From Lachnospiraceae bacterium (GTDB lineage: Bacteria > Bacillota > Clostridia > Lachnospirales > Lachnospiraceae): a stretch of DNA of 64,000 bases. How positions within the stretch are numbered: position 1 is the stretch's first letter; each line of letters begins with the position of its first letter. The translations under genes and the position numbers were made by a program. The DNA lies in the NCBI GenBank assembly GCA_017416465.1, contig JAFQCK010000025.1:1-64000 (forward strand). The letters are read 5' to 3'. The notes beneath the pieces were generated by a model, which did no database searches, was not told the DNA's origin, and saw nothing but the letters and a program-made list of their open reading frames with translations. Below, piece by piece: positions 6,675-15,705 of this stretch.

Positions 6675-8532
6675 ATCGAGTAGGAGGGAAAATTAATTAA
6701 ATTTTCCCGACCTCTCACACCACCGTGCGTACCGTTCGGTACACGGCGGTTCAATCAACTTAACAAGTAACACACCTTTCGGTGTAGTAATCTAACATTG
6801 AGACTAATCCAAATGAGGTTAGTCTCTTTGTGGTTATAGCCTTATGTATCCATCCATTGTGAGCAAGTCTGGCATATTTGTTTCCACAGTATGCGATTTT
6901 AAATGCTGCCCACCTTGGTACATCCAGCTTCATAAGGTTCTTTGCTCTGTTCTGTGGGGTTTTCCAATGTTTCCAAATGCACATACGAAGTCGGCATCTG
7001 ATGTTTCCATCAAGCTCTTTACAGAGAGTTTTCATACTACCTATCTTGAAATAGTTAATCCATCCTCTGATAAGTTGGTTCAATTTCTCAATCTTGTAGC
7101 TGTTACTTACTCCCCAACTACGTTTTGTGAGTTCTTTCATCCTTTTCTTGAACTTCGATACAGATTTTGCATGTGGTTTTGCCTTAAATTGGTGCGCTTT
7201 TATATCAAAGTAAAATCCAAAACCAAGGTATTTTAGTCCACTTGGTCTATCTACTTTGCTTTTTGTCATATTTACCTTAAGCCCTAGTCTCTCTTCTATA
7301 AATCGTGTGATGTTTCTCATCACTCGATTAGCAGACATTTCACTTCCGACCATAATGATACAATCATCTGCATATCGGACAAAGTTTAACCCTCTCTTTT
7401 GCATTTCCTTATCAAGTTCATTTAGCATGATATTTGCCAATAGTGGCGATAAATTTCCGCCTTGTGGTGTTCCCACAATAGAATCCTCGTATTCATCATC
7501 AATCATAATTCCACTGACTAGGTACTTCCTTATGATAGAAATTACATCTCCATATTTAATTGTTCTACCAATAATAGTCATCAGTTTATCATGATTTACT
7601 GTATCAAAGAACTTTTCCAAGTCAATATCTACAATCCAATCATTGCCATCATTCATCATATCAAGTGCTGTTAGTATTGCTTGCTGTGCACATCTATTCG
7701 GTCTAAATCCATAACTATGGTCATGGAACTGTTCCTCGTAGATTGGTGTTAGTACCTGCGCTATAGCTTGCTGTATAAATCTGTCTGTTACTGTTGGTAC
7801 TCCTAGGTTTCTGACACCACCATCGGGCTTTGGTATCTCCACTCTTCGTACTGGCTGAGGTTTATATTTTCTTGTCCTCAGCTTTTCCTTAATAATTTCG
7901 CCGTTCTTTACAAGATGTTCTTTGAGTTCGGTGTACTTCATCTCGTCCACTCCTTCTGCACCTTTGTTTCGTACGACTTGCAGATATGCTCTGTTGAGAT
8001 TATCGCTAGATAGTATCTGCTCCATTAGACTACTTGTGTCCATGCGTTCTTTCCTTTCCGTCTCGCTTGATTTGACCACCTTTTACCCGATTGGTTTCGG
8101 CAGATGTTGTCATTTCTGCAATACGAGACATACTCAAACTTATTGATTGTTCGCCCCTTTGCTCCATTTCCATTACAGAAACTTCTTCACTACTATGGGC
8201 TCGGCTGACTTCTCACAGTTCGTTGTTACTAGGCTAATGGTACCTCTGTGAGACCTCCACGCTTAAGGTGCACGCTCTTTCCCTCCATATATCCGCCACA
8301 TCTACTCTGCTACTACAAATGTGATAGTTATCAGGCTTCATTGTTCTATGCCAACTTATCTCTCGTAGCCTAGCCTTATATGTGATTTCTGTCCGTCGGA
8401 CCAGAGGTTTGCTTACAACTTCCTTCAGATTTCATCTCACGATGAACACCCTTGCTGTTCAGCTATACACTTCCCACTATCTGGGCGTGTTCGGGACTTT
8501 CACCCGTTAGAGCGCGCCCATGGCGCGCAAAC
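6675..8532 (-). mobile_element. Complete group IIC intron
   Basis: 1858 nt on the minus strand. The 5' end reads GTTTGCGCGCCATGGGCGCG followed by CTCTAACGGGTGAAAGTCCC, matching the start of the Oceanobacillus iheyensis IIC intron in order and spacing. Domain I/II sequence fills 8044-8532. Near the 3' end, domain V (AACCGCCGTGTACCGAACGG then TACGCACGGTGGTGTGAGAG) is nearly identical to that ribozyme, and domain VI ends in CTACTCGAT at 6675. A maturase is encoded inside. The 5' end lies 2 nt after a perfect 17-bp terminator stem, the known target preference of IIC introns. All parts look intact. Confidence 0.92.
6760..8043 (-). CDS. ltrA: Group II intron-encoded reverse transcriptase/maturase
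   Basis: 427 residues from the ATG at 8043, chosen for the GGAAAGGA upstream; an in-frame GTG at 8079 would add 12 residues. Reverse-transcriptase blocks are all visible: SYGFRPNRCAQQAI, DIDLEKFFDTVNHDKL, GTPQGGNLSPLLANI and the catalytic FVRYADDCIIM. The maturase (X) domain follows (LNQLIRGWINYFKIGSM). There is no HNH endonuclease at the C-terminus, and the length of about 420 fits IIC proteins. It splices the intron RNA and copies it into new sites. Confidence 0.95.
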   Translation of the reverse strand: MDTSSLMEQILSSDNLNRAYLQVVRNKGAEGVDEMKYTELKEHLVKNGEIIKEKLRTRKYKPQPVRRVEIPKPDGGVRNLGVPTVTDRFIQQAIAQVLTPIYEEQFHDHSYGFRPNRCAQQAILTALDMMNDGNDWIVDIDLEKFFDTVNHDKLMTIIGRTIKYGDVISIIRKYLVSGIMIDDEYEDSIVGTPQGGNLSPLLANIMLNELDKEMQKRGLNFVRYADDCIIMVGSEMSANRVMRNITRFIEERLGLKVNMTKSKVDRPSGLKYLGFGFYFDIKAHQFKAKPHAKSVSKFKKRMKELTKRSWGVSNSYKIEKLNQLIRGWINYFKIGSMKTLCKELDGNIRCRLRMCIWKHWKTPQNRAKNLMKLDVPRWAAFKIAYCGNKYARLAHNGWIHKAITTKRLTSFGLVSMLDYYTERCVTC

Positions 8533-8534
8533 AT

Positions 8535-8570
8535 AGAAATAAGCATCTGAAAATTCAGATGCTTATTTCT
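8535..8570. terminator. Perfect 17-bp terminator hairpin, target site of the intron
   Basis: Arms 8535-8551 and 8554-8570 are perfectly complementary with a 2-nt loop. It follows the truncated PIN gene on the minus strand. The expected T-tract has been separated by the intron, which begins 2 nt beyond the stem. Confidence 0.75.
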
Positions 8571-8602
8571 ATTCTCTTTGCAAATGGTAAGTTTGCTAAG
8601 GA

Positions 8603-8698
8603 TTATAAGATAACTTCCTTTGCCTCCTTAAAAAAAGGATCTCGCTCCAAAAGATAATCTAGCAACACGTTGGTATCAATTAGAATCTTATTTACCAT
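8603..8698 (-). pseudogene. Truncated PIN-domain (VapC-type) toxin
   Basis: 31 codons are left from an ATG at 8698 that overlaps the antitoxin stop by 11 nt. The sequence MVNKILIDTNVLLDYLLERD contains the first PIN acidic residue (IDTN) and the usual L-LERDPFF continuation. Full PIN toxins are about 130 residues with three or four acidic active-site residues; here a TAA ends the frame after VIL and the remainder is absent. The terminator and the intron follow within 70 bp. The toxin cannot be active. Confidence 0.85.
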
Positions 8699-8912
8699 AC
8701 TTCGCATCCCTATAAGAAGCTAATTCTGCACCATCATCTGTAACAGTTCCCTTTCTACGCAAATGCTCCAATCTGGCAAATGCTTCTTTCCTTTCTGATT
8801 TGGTATCGGTATATAATCCATTAACGCCTTGCATTATCTGAATAATAAAACTCAGCTTATCTTCCGGTAATTTTTCTAATTCCATTATTGCACTCTGTCT
8901 TAAAGTTGTCAT
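8688..8912 (-). CDS. Antitoxin of a broken VapBC-like pair
   Basis: 74 residues from the ATG at 8912, which has GGAGG 9 nt upstream; a longer in-frame start at 8951 lacks such a site. The protein is helical and charged (LEKLPEDKLSFIIQIMQG, then ERKEAFARLEHLRRKG), like the small antitoxins that precede PIN toxins in Clostridia, where ELASYRDAKYGK-type tails are common. The toxin start lies inside its last codons. It is probably an orphan antitoxin now. Confidence 0.75.
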   Translation of the reverse strand: MTTLRQSAIMELEKLPEDKLSFIIQIMQGVNGLYTDTKSERKEAFARLEHLRRKGTVTDDGAELASYRDAKYGK

Positions 8913-9067
8913 AAGCAATACCTCCTTCTTTATTATCTCTACTTTGTTCATTCTTTTCTCTTATGTTAACAATTTCTATACACTTCTTTAATTTAAGTAT
9001 ACTCAACTTTCATCCAAAATTCAACACATATCTATAGGTACATAATAAACAACAACTGATTAACAAC

Positions 9068-9103
9068 TCCAAGTCTTTGTCTCATTCCAAGACTGTATTT
9101 TCT
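9068..9103 (-). repeat. Duplicated fragment of the ABC ATPase signature region
   Basis: 36 bp match 9378-9413 inside the ATPase gene with one mismatch (9076 against 9386). On the minus strand it reads RKYSLGMRQRLG, the ABC signature, and then diverges. It lies beyond the gene's stop codon, so it is the remnant of a second ATPase gene or of a partial duplication. Confidence 0.7.
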
Positions 9104-9161
9104 TTAGTCAAGTATAAATGAGTTAATTATACTTAACTAGAATAACATTACTAACTAAAAA

Positions 9162-9818
9162 TTATGCACACTCAAGTTTCCCTTTGTCTATATAATAAAT
9201 CTCGTCACACAATATCCTTATATCCTCCGAATTATGACTGACTAATAATATGGTCTTTCCCTCTTCCTTTAAATTAAGAAGTATCTTTCGCATCTCTTCC
9301 ACCCCTTCATTATCAAGTCCATTCATAGGTTCATCAAGTATAAATATATCGGGTTTCTCCATCATTGCCTGCGCAAGTCCAAGTCTCTGTCTCATTCCAA
9401 GACTGTATTTTCTGACTAACTTTTTCTCTGCACCCTCTAAGCCTACTGTTTTTAAAGTTTCTTTTATCTCATTATCATTAATCTTTTTTCTAAGTCCTGC
9501 TAAAATCTTAAGATTTCTGTATCCGCTATAATAGGGAATAAATCCCGGTGTCTCAATAATAATACCAACATTCTGTGGAAAATCTACATCTTTACCAATC
9601 ATTTTCCCATCAACTTTTACACTTCCTGAAGTAGGCTTTACAAAACCACAGATGCATTTCATAAGCATAGTCTTGCCCGAACCATTCCTACCTACAACTC
9701 CATGAATCTTTCCTTTTTCAAAGTCCACATCAATATCTTTTAAAATCTCATCTTTCTTAATAATAAGTCCTAAATTTTTTACTTGAATTGCATATTCCTT
9801 TTCTTTATTTTTATCCAT
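9162..9818 (-). CDS. ABC transporter ATP-binding protein
   Basis: 218 residues from the ATG at 9818 (GGAGG 5 nt upstream). Walker A is VVGRNGSGKT, the signature is YSLGMRQRLGLAQA, Walker B is IFILDEPMNGLD, and the switch histidine lies in LLVSHNSED. Single-domain ATPases of this type work with separate ABC-2-like permeases, often for peptide or antibiotic export and immunity. Two permease genes lie directly upstream in the same operon, so a complete transporter is present. Confidence 0.95.
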   Translation of the reverse strand: MDKNKEKEYAIQVKNLGLIIKKDEILKDIDVDFEKGKIHGVVGRNGSGKTMLMKCICGFVKPTSGSVKVDGKMIGKDVDFPQNVGIIIETPGFIPYYSGYRNLKILAGLRKKINDNEIKETLKTVGLEGAEKKLVRKYSLGMRQRLGLAQAMMEKPDIFILDEPMNGLDNEGVEEMRKILLNLKEEGKTILLVSHNSEDIRILCDEIYYIDKGKLECA

Positions 9819-9893
9819 AATAACCTCCATTTCTGAGCAATTTTACCACAAATAACCGCACTTTCTACCAAAGCATAGCTTTACCTTTTCACA

Positions 9894-10856
9894 TTAATCC
9901 TCCATATCCGTTATCTTCGCAAAATCATACCTTCTGATTGCAATAATACTAATTACAAAAAGCACCACTATAAATCCTACAAAATATAAATACGAATAAC
10001 CTATTCCAAACCTTCTAATATTCAATACTTCATCAAAATGCAACCACGATATTGAATGCGCCGACGGAAAGAACCACTGTCTTACATCATTCATTCCACA
10101 CAAACTACTTCCAACTCCTATAACAACATAGCTTATTAAAATTCCAACAACTCTCTTTCCTGCCGAAAAACTTACCATAAGCATAAGTGCAAGTGTCACA
10201 AGATACAAAAACATAAGTGACAATGTAAGAACAAATGCTTTCAACGGTGTAAGATTGTTATATAATTGACCACCGATAAGTGATGCAATTCTTGATTCCT
10301 TCTCATTTGCGTATAAAACTCCATAAGAAGTAACCACCGTACTCCAGCTATTTTTCGCATATGCACTTGGCGCTGATAAAAGCAAAGTTCCTGCAATTAT
10401 TGTTACTAAGTAACTAAAGCCTGCATACATGGCGAATACTACCTGTCCAAGCATCCAATTTGATTTCCCTACACGTTGTATATAGAACATCGTATTTCCG
10501 TCAGTTTTAGGAAAATCACTGATTAACAACATAAATACTGCCGGTATAATCATCACTAATAATTCAGAATTTGCCATCGCAATAAATGGTTCCAGGCACA
10601 TAAAATATGTATCCATCTTATCAGCTGCATTTATCATAAGTTCTATAACATAATCATACGCAAACAAGAAAAGTAAAATTAACATTACCATTCTCGGATT
10701 ATTTAACCATTTAACATATTCAACCGATGCAACACTACTGATTTGTTTTATGGAAATCTTTCCTGATTTCAAATTCTTACTAATCTTTTTTTTCTCAACA
10801 TTTTTCTTACCCTTATCCCCAATTATTTTCTCATAGCTTACTTTACTCTTCACCAC
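9894..10856 (-). CDS. ABC-2-type permease, second subunit
   Basis: About 320 residues. No ATG with a ribosome site is present near the start; I propose a GTG at 10856 (or 10853) behind GGAAAGGAAG, overlapping the previous permease by about 14 nt. An ATG at 10895 is in frame but would give a much longer overlap. About six membrane helices are visible (for example VMLILLFLFAYDYVIELMI, LLVMIIPAVFMLLIS, FVLTLSLMFLYLVTLALML, YFVGFIVVLFVISIIAI). It forms the membrane channel with the neighbouring permease and the ATPase at 9162. The substrate is unknown. Confidence 0.85.
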   Translation of the reverse strand: MVKSKVSYEKIIGDKGKKNVEKKKISKNLKSGKISIKQISSVASVEYVKWLNNPRMVMLILLFLFAYDYVIELMINAADKMDTYFMCLEPFIAMANSELLVMIIPAVFMLLISDFPKTDGNTMFYIQRVGKSNWMLGQVVFAMYAGFSYLVTIIAGTLLLSAPSAYAKNSWSTVVTSYGVLYANEKESRIASLIGGQLYNNLTPLKAFVLTLSLMFLYLVTLALMLMVSFSAGKRVVGILISYVVIGVGSSLCGMNDVRQWFFPSAHSISWLHFDEVLNIRRFGIGYSYLYFVGFIVVLFVISIIAIRRYDFAKITDMED

Positions 10857-11685
10857 AATCACACTTCCTTTCCAAACACACCATGTAAAATACAATTGAA
10901 ACCACTACAATTGTAATGAAAAATGGTAGCATCCACGAAATATCCGTATGAAATACATTTCCAACAGATGACGGAAGCAAGGTATACATTTTTGCATCCA
11001 TTGATTTATATATGAATTTTTCCCAAATATATTCGATAACTACCGGTATTGTGAGTACCATATATCTGTTTTTTATAACTATCGATAAAGCAAATGCTAT
11101 AACCGTTGAAAATGCTCCGTATAAAAATACTCTAAAAAATTTAAGAATATATAGTCCCATAATTCCAATTCTGTCTACTAAAACTCTACAAAAATCAGAT
11201 TCTTCAAATAATATCATCTTATTAAGTTCAAACATCTCGCTTTCTCCATGCGGAAAAATACTATAAATTATAAGACTAAATATCATTTGTCCAAGCATTG
11301 TTATAAGACCACCTGAAACTAAAACTGCCATAAACTTCCCAAGCGTATATCTTAATTTGCCTGTTCTATAAATCTGAAATCTTGTAATACTGTTCTTTTT
11401 ATCCCCATATATTCCAACAATGAATGGAATAACTGTTACCAATGGCAAAAACATCTCATAATAATGACTGTTAATACCTTTAATAATAATCTCTTCTGAT
11501 ACTAGCCCTGATTCGGTTACAACCTTGTCATCAGCCACTCCGAAAATAATATCAAATAAGGTATACTCTTTTCCTGTATCCGGTACTACATAAAAAGTAC
11601 TTGCAAGCAAAAGTACAATTGTTGCTATAATAGCAAGATAAAAAGATATATTGGTAATTATTTTCATAAATTCCTGTTTAAACAA
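10843..11685 (-). CDS. ABC-2-type permease, first subunit
   Basis: About 280 residues, starting with TTG at 11685 behind AGGTAGGGG, or with the ATG at 11667. The N-terminal helix (SFYLAIIATIVLLLASTFYVV) is followed by an outside loop of about 45 residues, then LPLVTVIPFIVGIYG and at least four more helices, the usual ABC-2 fold. It lies 22 bp after the second paralogous protein gene and overlaps the second permease, so the five genes from 14506 to 9162 read as one operon. Confidence 0.85.
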   Translation of the reverse strand: MFKQEFMKIITNISFYLAIIATIVLLLASTFYVVPDTGKEYTLFDIIFGVADDKVVTESGLVSEEIIIKGINSHYYEMFLPLVTVIPFIVGIYGDKKNSITRFQIYRTGKLRYTLGKFMAVLVSGGLITMLGQMIFSLIIYSIFPHGESEMFELNKMILFEESDFCRVLVDRIGIMGLYILKFFRVFLYGAFSTVIAFALSIVIKNRYMVLTIPVVIEYIWEKFIYKSMDAKMYTLLPSSVGNVFHTDISWMLPFFITIVVVSIVFYMVCLERKCDCGEE

Positions 11686-11706
11686 ATCAATCCCCTACCT
11701 TTCTTT

Positions 11707-13068
11707 CTATTCAAAATACCTTATAGGTCCAAACATACCTTGAACATACTCTATTGTTCCTGAGAGTACATCTATATAAAAGCTCCTTGTTTCATCATTT
11801 ATCTCACTTATACAATCAATTCTCCATTTTGGTGTTAATTCATATTTTTCATATACATTTCCATCATCATACCAAAGATTTTTTCTTCTATATACGAGTC
11901 CTATATTTATAACTTCGTATTTTGAATTATTACCAATTGAATTATTTAATATGTCAAGTGTATTATCTAAGCTTATTATTCTATCAATTTTTTCACCAAT
12001 ATCCTCAAAATATGCTCTATTGTTATAATCTATAACTTCTTCAACTTCGCCTTTCTTAATTATTGTAAAATATGTGCTGTCAAGATCATATCCTGTATAA
12101 TATTCATAAGTGTCTCCAAAATCCATATACATTCCATCATACTCTCTTGTAAAAATTACATCTACAAAATATTTATTATGGTATTTATTATCTTTATTAT
12201 CTATATCAATACAGCTTAACCTAAACACATCTGCTCTTATAGGTATAAGTTTAATACCATCTCTTCCCTTATAGGGTATTTTCTCTAAATATTTTACTGC
12301 TGTATCAAAACAATCTTTAATTGATACCTCACTACCATCGATTAAGACATACTTATCATCAATATTTTCATCTTTATTACTATACGACTTACATAATTCC
12401 ACTGCCATTTCATTGCTTATTATTTTACGTAAATTGCCTTTCTGTACATCAAAACCACCACTTATATACAATGCATAACGATACTCGTCTACAAGACCGC
12501 CCAATTCAAAATTGGATGAATATCCCAGTCTTGGCATTCCATCACTAAATTTAGATATATACGAACCATTCTCCATCAAATTACAGACTTTATCATAATT
12601 GTTAATAGGATATTCCCCTTCTAATTCTTCCATAGTAATCATATCACTTTTAACTTTTTCATTAAGAGATGATGCATCTAACAAATATTTAGGATTCAAG
12701 TCTGTTCCCAAAAAGAACTGTATAAGTGATAACTCATACTCTAACATATCTTTTGGGTCTGTTATTCCTTCATATGCTTCCCATTTTAAATATTCAGAAA
12801 CTTTGCTACATATCTTATCACCATCAGATATATAAACACTTATATCTTCACCTGAAAGATTAGAATATGCTCCTGATTTAATATCATCTTTTACATCATC
12901 TACACTTTTTCTGATATCATCTAAGATGGCAAATTCTTTTGAGCTTTTACTACTTGAATTATATAAATCTTTACTTGAAGCCTTCTTATTATTACAATAT
13001 AAATTCGCCCCAATATAAATAATGCAAATACAAAACACAATGCTTATAATAATCCTCTTTTTACACAT
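11707..13068 (-). CDS. Membrane-anchored extracytoplasmic protein, tandem copy A
   Basis: 453 residues from the ATG at 13068 (GGGAGGTG upstream); in-frame codons further upstream lack a ribosome site. Residues 5-23 form a membrane anchor (RIIISIVFCICIIYIG), and the rest is acidic, Tyr/Asp-rich and outside the cell. It is strongly similar along its whole length to the next gene upstream (for example DDVKDDIKSGAYSNLSGED, LIQFFLGTDLNPKYL, IDVIFTREYDGM-type blocks), so the pair is a tandem duplication. I do not recognise the family. The position before two permeases suggests an accessory or ligand-binding role for the transporter. Confidence 0.8.
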   Translation of the reverse strand: MCKKRIIISIVFCICIIYIGANLYCNNKKASSKDLYNSSSKSSKEFAILDDIRKSVDDVKDDIKSGAYSNLSGEDISVYISDGDKICSKVSEYLKWEAYEGITDPKDMLEYELSLIQFFLGTDLNPKYLLDASSLNEKVKSDMITMEELEGEYPINNYDKVCNLMENGSYISKFSDGMPRLGYSSNFELGGLVDEYRYALYISGGFDVQKGNLRKIISNEMAVELCKSYSNKDENIDDKYVLIDGSEVSIKDCFDTAVKYLEKIPYKGRDGIKLIPIRADVFRLSCIDIDNKDNKYHNKYFVDVIFTREYDGMYMDFGDTYEYYTGYDLDSTYFTIIKKGEVEEVIDYNNRAYFEDIGEKIDRIISLDNTLDILNNSIGNNSKYEVINIGLVYRRKNLWYDDGNVYEKYELTPKWRIDCISEINDETRSFYIDVLSGTIEYVQGMFGPIRYFE

Positions 13069-13138
13069 AACACACCTCCCATTCTCATTTGCCGAACAAC
13101 CGGTAATAAAAAAACTATTGTAATTACTCACAGACAAG

Positions 13139-14506
13139 CTATTGTAATTCACAATCTCTTAAAGGAGTAAACAATCCCCTAACATACTCAACTTTCCCTG
13201 AAAATACATCTATATAAAAAGTTCTTTTTTCATCATTTATTTCACTTATACAATCAATTCTCCATTTTGGTGTTAATTCATATTTTTCATATATAATTCC
13301 ATCATTATATATAAGATGTTTTCGTCTATATACAAGCCCTATATTTAAAACTTTATATTTTGAATTATTACCAACTGAATTATTTAGTATTTCAAGTGCA
13401 TTATCTAAGCTTATAATTTTGTCTGCTTCCTCATCTATATTTTCTAAATATGCTCTATTAGTATAGTCTATAACTTCCTCAACTTCATTTTTTTCAATTA
13501 TAGTAAAACGTGCACAGTCAAGATTATATCCTATATAATGACCATAGTCTTCACCGAAATCTATATACATTCCATCATATTCTCTTGTAAAAATCACATC
13601 TATGAAATATTTATTATGATATTCATTATTTACATCACTATAACTCAGACTATATACATCTGCTCTTATTGGAACAAATTCAATACCTTCTCTTCCTTTA
13701 TATGGTATCTGTTCTAAATATTTTACTGCTGTATCAAAACATTCTTTAATTGATACCTCACTACCGTCTGTTAATATATATTTATCCTCTAGATTTTCAT
13801 CTGTATTGATATATGAAGTACAATATTTCAATACTACTTCACTATCAAGCATTTCCTTCAATTTTCCTTTCTCCACGTCAAAACTACAACTTATATAATA
13901 TGCATATCTATACTCGTCAGACTCGTCTAAAACATTAAATCCATTAGAATATCCCAGTCTTGGCATTCCATCACCATATTGCGATTCATAAGTTCCCTCT
14001 TCCATCATCTTACAAACCTTTTCATAATTATTGAATGGATATTCTTCTAATTCCTCTGTAATTTGACTAGCATTATTATAATCAAAGTCAAAATCTTCGT
14101 TAAGAGATGATGCATCTATTAAATATTTAGGATTCAAGTCTGTTCCCAAAAAGAATTGTATAAGTGATAACTCATATTCCAACATCTCTTTAGGGTCTGT
14201 TATTCCTTCATATGATTCCCATTTCAGATATTCAGAAACTTTGCTACATATCTTATTTCCATCAGCGATATAAACGCTTACATCTTCACCCGAAAGATTA
14301 GAATATGCTCCTGATTTAATATCATTTTTTACATCATCTACACTGTTTCTGATGTCATCTAGGTTAACAAGCTCTTTTTCAACGTCAGTGTCTGAAGTGT
14401 ATAAATCTTTAGGCTCGATATTTTTGTTATTATTAATTAAGTTTATTGTTACAAATAAAATACACACACTTACAATCATTCCAATAACAACTATTCTCTT
14501 ATGCAT
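13139..14506 (-). CDS. Membrane-anchored extracytoplasmic protein, tandem copy B
   Basis: 455 residues from the ATG at 14506 (GAGG upstream). The N-terminal helix IVVIGMIVSVCILFVTINLI is followed by a large acidic outside domain. It is the paralog of copy A, and conserved blocks run to the C-terminus (YELTPKWRIDCISEINDE, then FYIDV-SG-VEYV). The end block resembles repeat units of PepSY-like or YcdB-like extracellular domains, but I cannot prove this. It is the first gene of the ABC operon, about 310 bp downstream of the XRE regulator gene. Confidence 0.8.
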   Translation of the reverse strand: MHKRIVVIGMIVSVCILFVTINLINNNKNIEPKDLYTSDTDVEKELVNLDDIRNSVDDVKNDIKSGAYSNLSGEDVSVYIADGNKICSKVSEYLKWESYEGITDPKEMLEYELSLIQFFLGTDLNPKYLIDASSLNEDFDFDYNNASQITEELEEYPFNNYEKVCKMMEEGTYESQYGDGMPRLGYSNGFNVLDESDEYRYAYYISCSFDVEKGKLKEMLDSEVVLKYCTSYINTDENLEDKYILTDGSEVSIKECFDTAVKYLEQIPYKGREGIEFVPIRADVYSLSYSDVNNEYHNKYFIDVIFTREYDGMYIDFGEDYGHYIGYNLDCARFTIIEKNEVEEVIDYTNRAYLENIDEEADKIISLDNALEILNNSVGNNSKYKVLNIGLVYRRKHLIYNDGIIYEKYELTPKWRIDCISEINDEKRTFYIDVFSGKVEYVRGLFTPLRDCELQ

Positions 14507-14702
14507 AAATAACCTCAATTCCATATCTTACTATTCCTTCTTTTTCACATTGCAATCAGATAACTTCTATTTGCTCATCCCAACCAATCTCTATAATATA
14601 ATTTTATGTTTTACACCTACATTTTTCAAGAACCACTCATATATGAAACATGACCTCTTATTAACAAAAATTCACCACTTAGCTTTTGCTAAAAATTGGC
14701 AC

Positions 14703-14753
14703 AAAAAAACGACTCCAAAATCAGATAATTAATCTAATTCGAAAGTCGTTTTT
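14703..14753 (-). terminator. Terminator after the XRE/membrane regulator gene
   Basis: AAAAACGACT (14705-14714) pairs with AGTCGTTTTT (14744-14753) across a 29-nt loop; on the minus strand it ends in a run of seven T. It separates the regulator from the ABC operon, whose own promoter must therefore lie within 14507-14702. Confidence 0.7.
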
Positions 14754-14813
14754 CTGAACCTTAAGTTCAATAAATATTCTTTTCCATAAAATCTCACTTT
14801 ATCAATTTTATGT

Positions 14814-15461
14814 TTACTTATGTTTTCCTTTTTTGCAATGAATATAATATCCAATACACATTCCAATGATTGATATAATTGCTCCACCTAAAATCATTTC
14901 AAAATCCGGAATGTTAATTTTATCAAACGAAATCATATTTGCCACGCTAAATGTCGAGTATTCAGCCAACATGTGCATGATACCAAAAGCAATCGGCATA
15001 AGCCATTTCCATTTTCCACAATAGTTGTTCTTTCCAATCAGCAATGAAATCACAAATGTACTAACCGGAAGTACAACCCATAAGAATACAAGACTGTATC
15101 CCATAGCATCTGATCCATCTGTAAAAAACCAAAATGCTATTAGAGCAAATGCCCATATAGCAAGATAGGTAGCAATCAGAATAACTTCAGATAATCTGTT
15201 TTTACTCTTTACTGTATTTGTACTTTCTTCAAGGTAATCTAAATAATTTGTCACAGACTCTTCCTCCTTATCTTTCAAAAGATAATCGAGACTAACATTA
15301 TACAAATCACTCAATGTTACTACACTTCGTATATCAGGATATGTTTTTTCATTTTCCCAATTAGAAATTGTTTGTCTGCTTACACACAATGCCTCTGCAA
15401 CTTGTTCCTGAGTCAGATTTGCTTTTGTTCGTGCTCGTTGTAATTTGTTACCAATGTCCAT
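14814..15461 (-). CDS. XRE-family regulator with C-terminal membrane helices
   Basis: 216 residues from the ATG at 15461, with AAAGGAG about 12 nt upstream. The helix-turn-helix is clear in residues 1-60 (LTQEQVAEALCVSRQTISNWENEKTYPD, of which the recognition part is SRQTISNWE). After a linker come about four membrane helices (VILIATYLAIWAFALIAFWF, VFLWVVLPVSTFVISLLIG, WLMPIAFGIMHMLAEY, MILGGAIISIIGMCIGYYI). Such membrane-tethered XRE proteins often control a neighbouring transporter; the ABC operon directly downstream is the obvious candidate. Confidence 0.9.
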   Translation of the reverse strand: MDIGNKLQRARTKANLTQEQVAEALCVSRQTISNWENEKTYPDIRSVVTLSDLYNVSLDYLLKDKEEESVTNYLDYLEESTNTVKSKNRLSEVILIATYLAIWAFALIAFWFFTDGSDAMGYSLVFLWVVLPVSTFVISLLIGKNNYCGKWKWLMPIAFGIMHMLAEYSTFSVANMISFDKINIPDFEMILGGAIISIIGMCIGYYIHCKKGKHK

Positions 15462-15591
15462 TTTCTCTTTTTCTCCTTTCTTGTTCAAATATTAAAGAAA
15501 ATCAGTATTTTTGTCTATCAAATCTCTTTTACAATTACTTTTTTGGTATGTCAAAATGCTTTTACACCATTGAAATCCAAGAATTTTAAAT

Positions 15592-15649
15592 AAAAAGATA
15601 CCCTACTGGAAATGTTATTGCCACAAGGCTTGTATTTCTGCCGGGTATC
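15592..15649 (-). terminator. Terminator of the hisC operon
   Basis: GATACCC (15597-15603) pairs with GGGTATC (15643-15649) and on the minus strand is followed by TTTTTATTT. The loop is long (39 nt) and may hold inner pairs. Confidence 0.6.
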
Positions 15650-15705
15650 CTTTAATAAATAAATTTTTTCAAAAGTTGATATTAACTGTTTTCTATTTCA
15701 ATGAA

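Noticed and set aside
7256-7594. Plus-strand ORFs inside the intron maturase
   Set aside because: They are antisense shadows of the reverse-transcriptase gene with no ribosome sites.
10857-10895. ATG at 10895 as start of the second permease
   Set aside because: It would overlap the first permease by over 50 bp and has no ribosome site; the GTG at 10856 has one.
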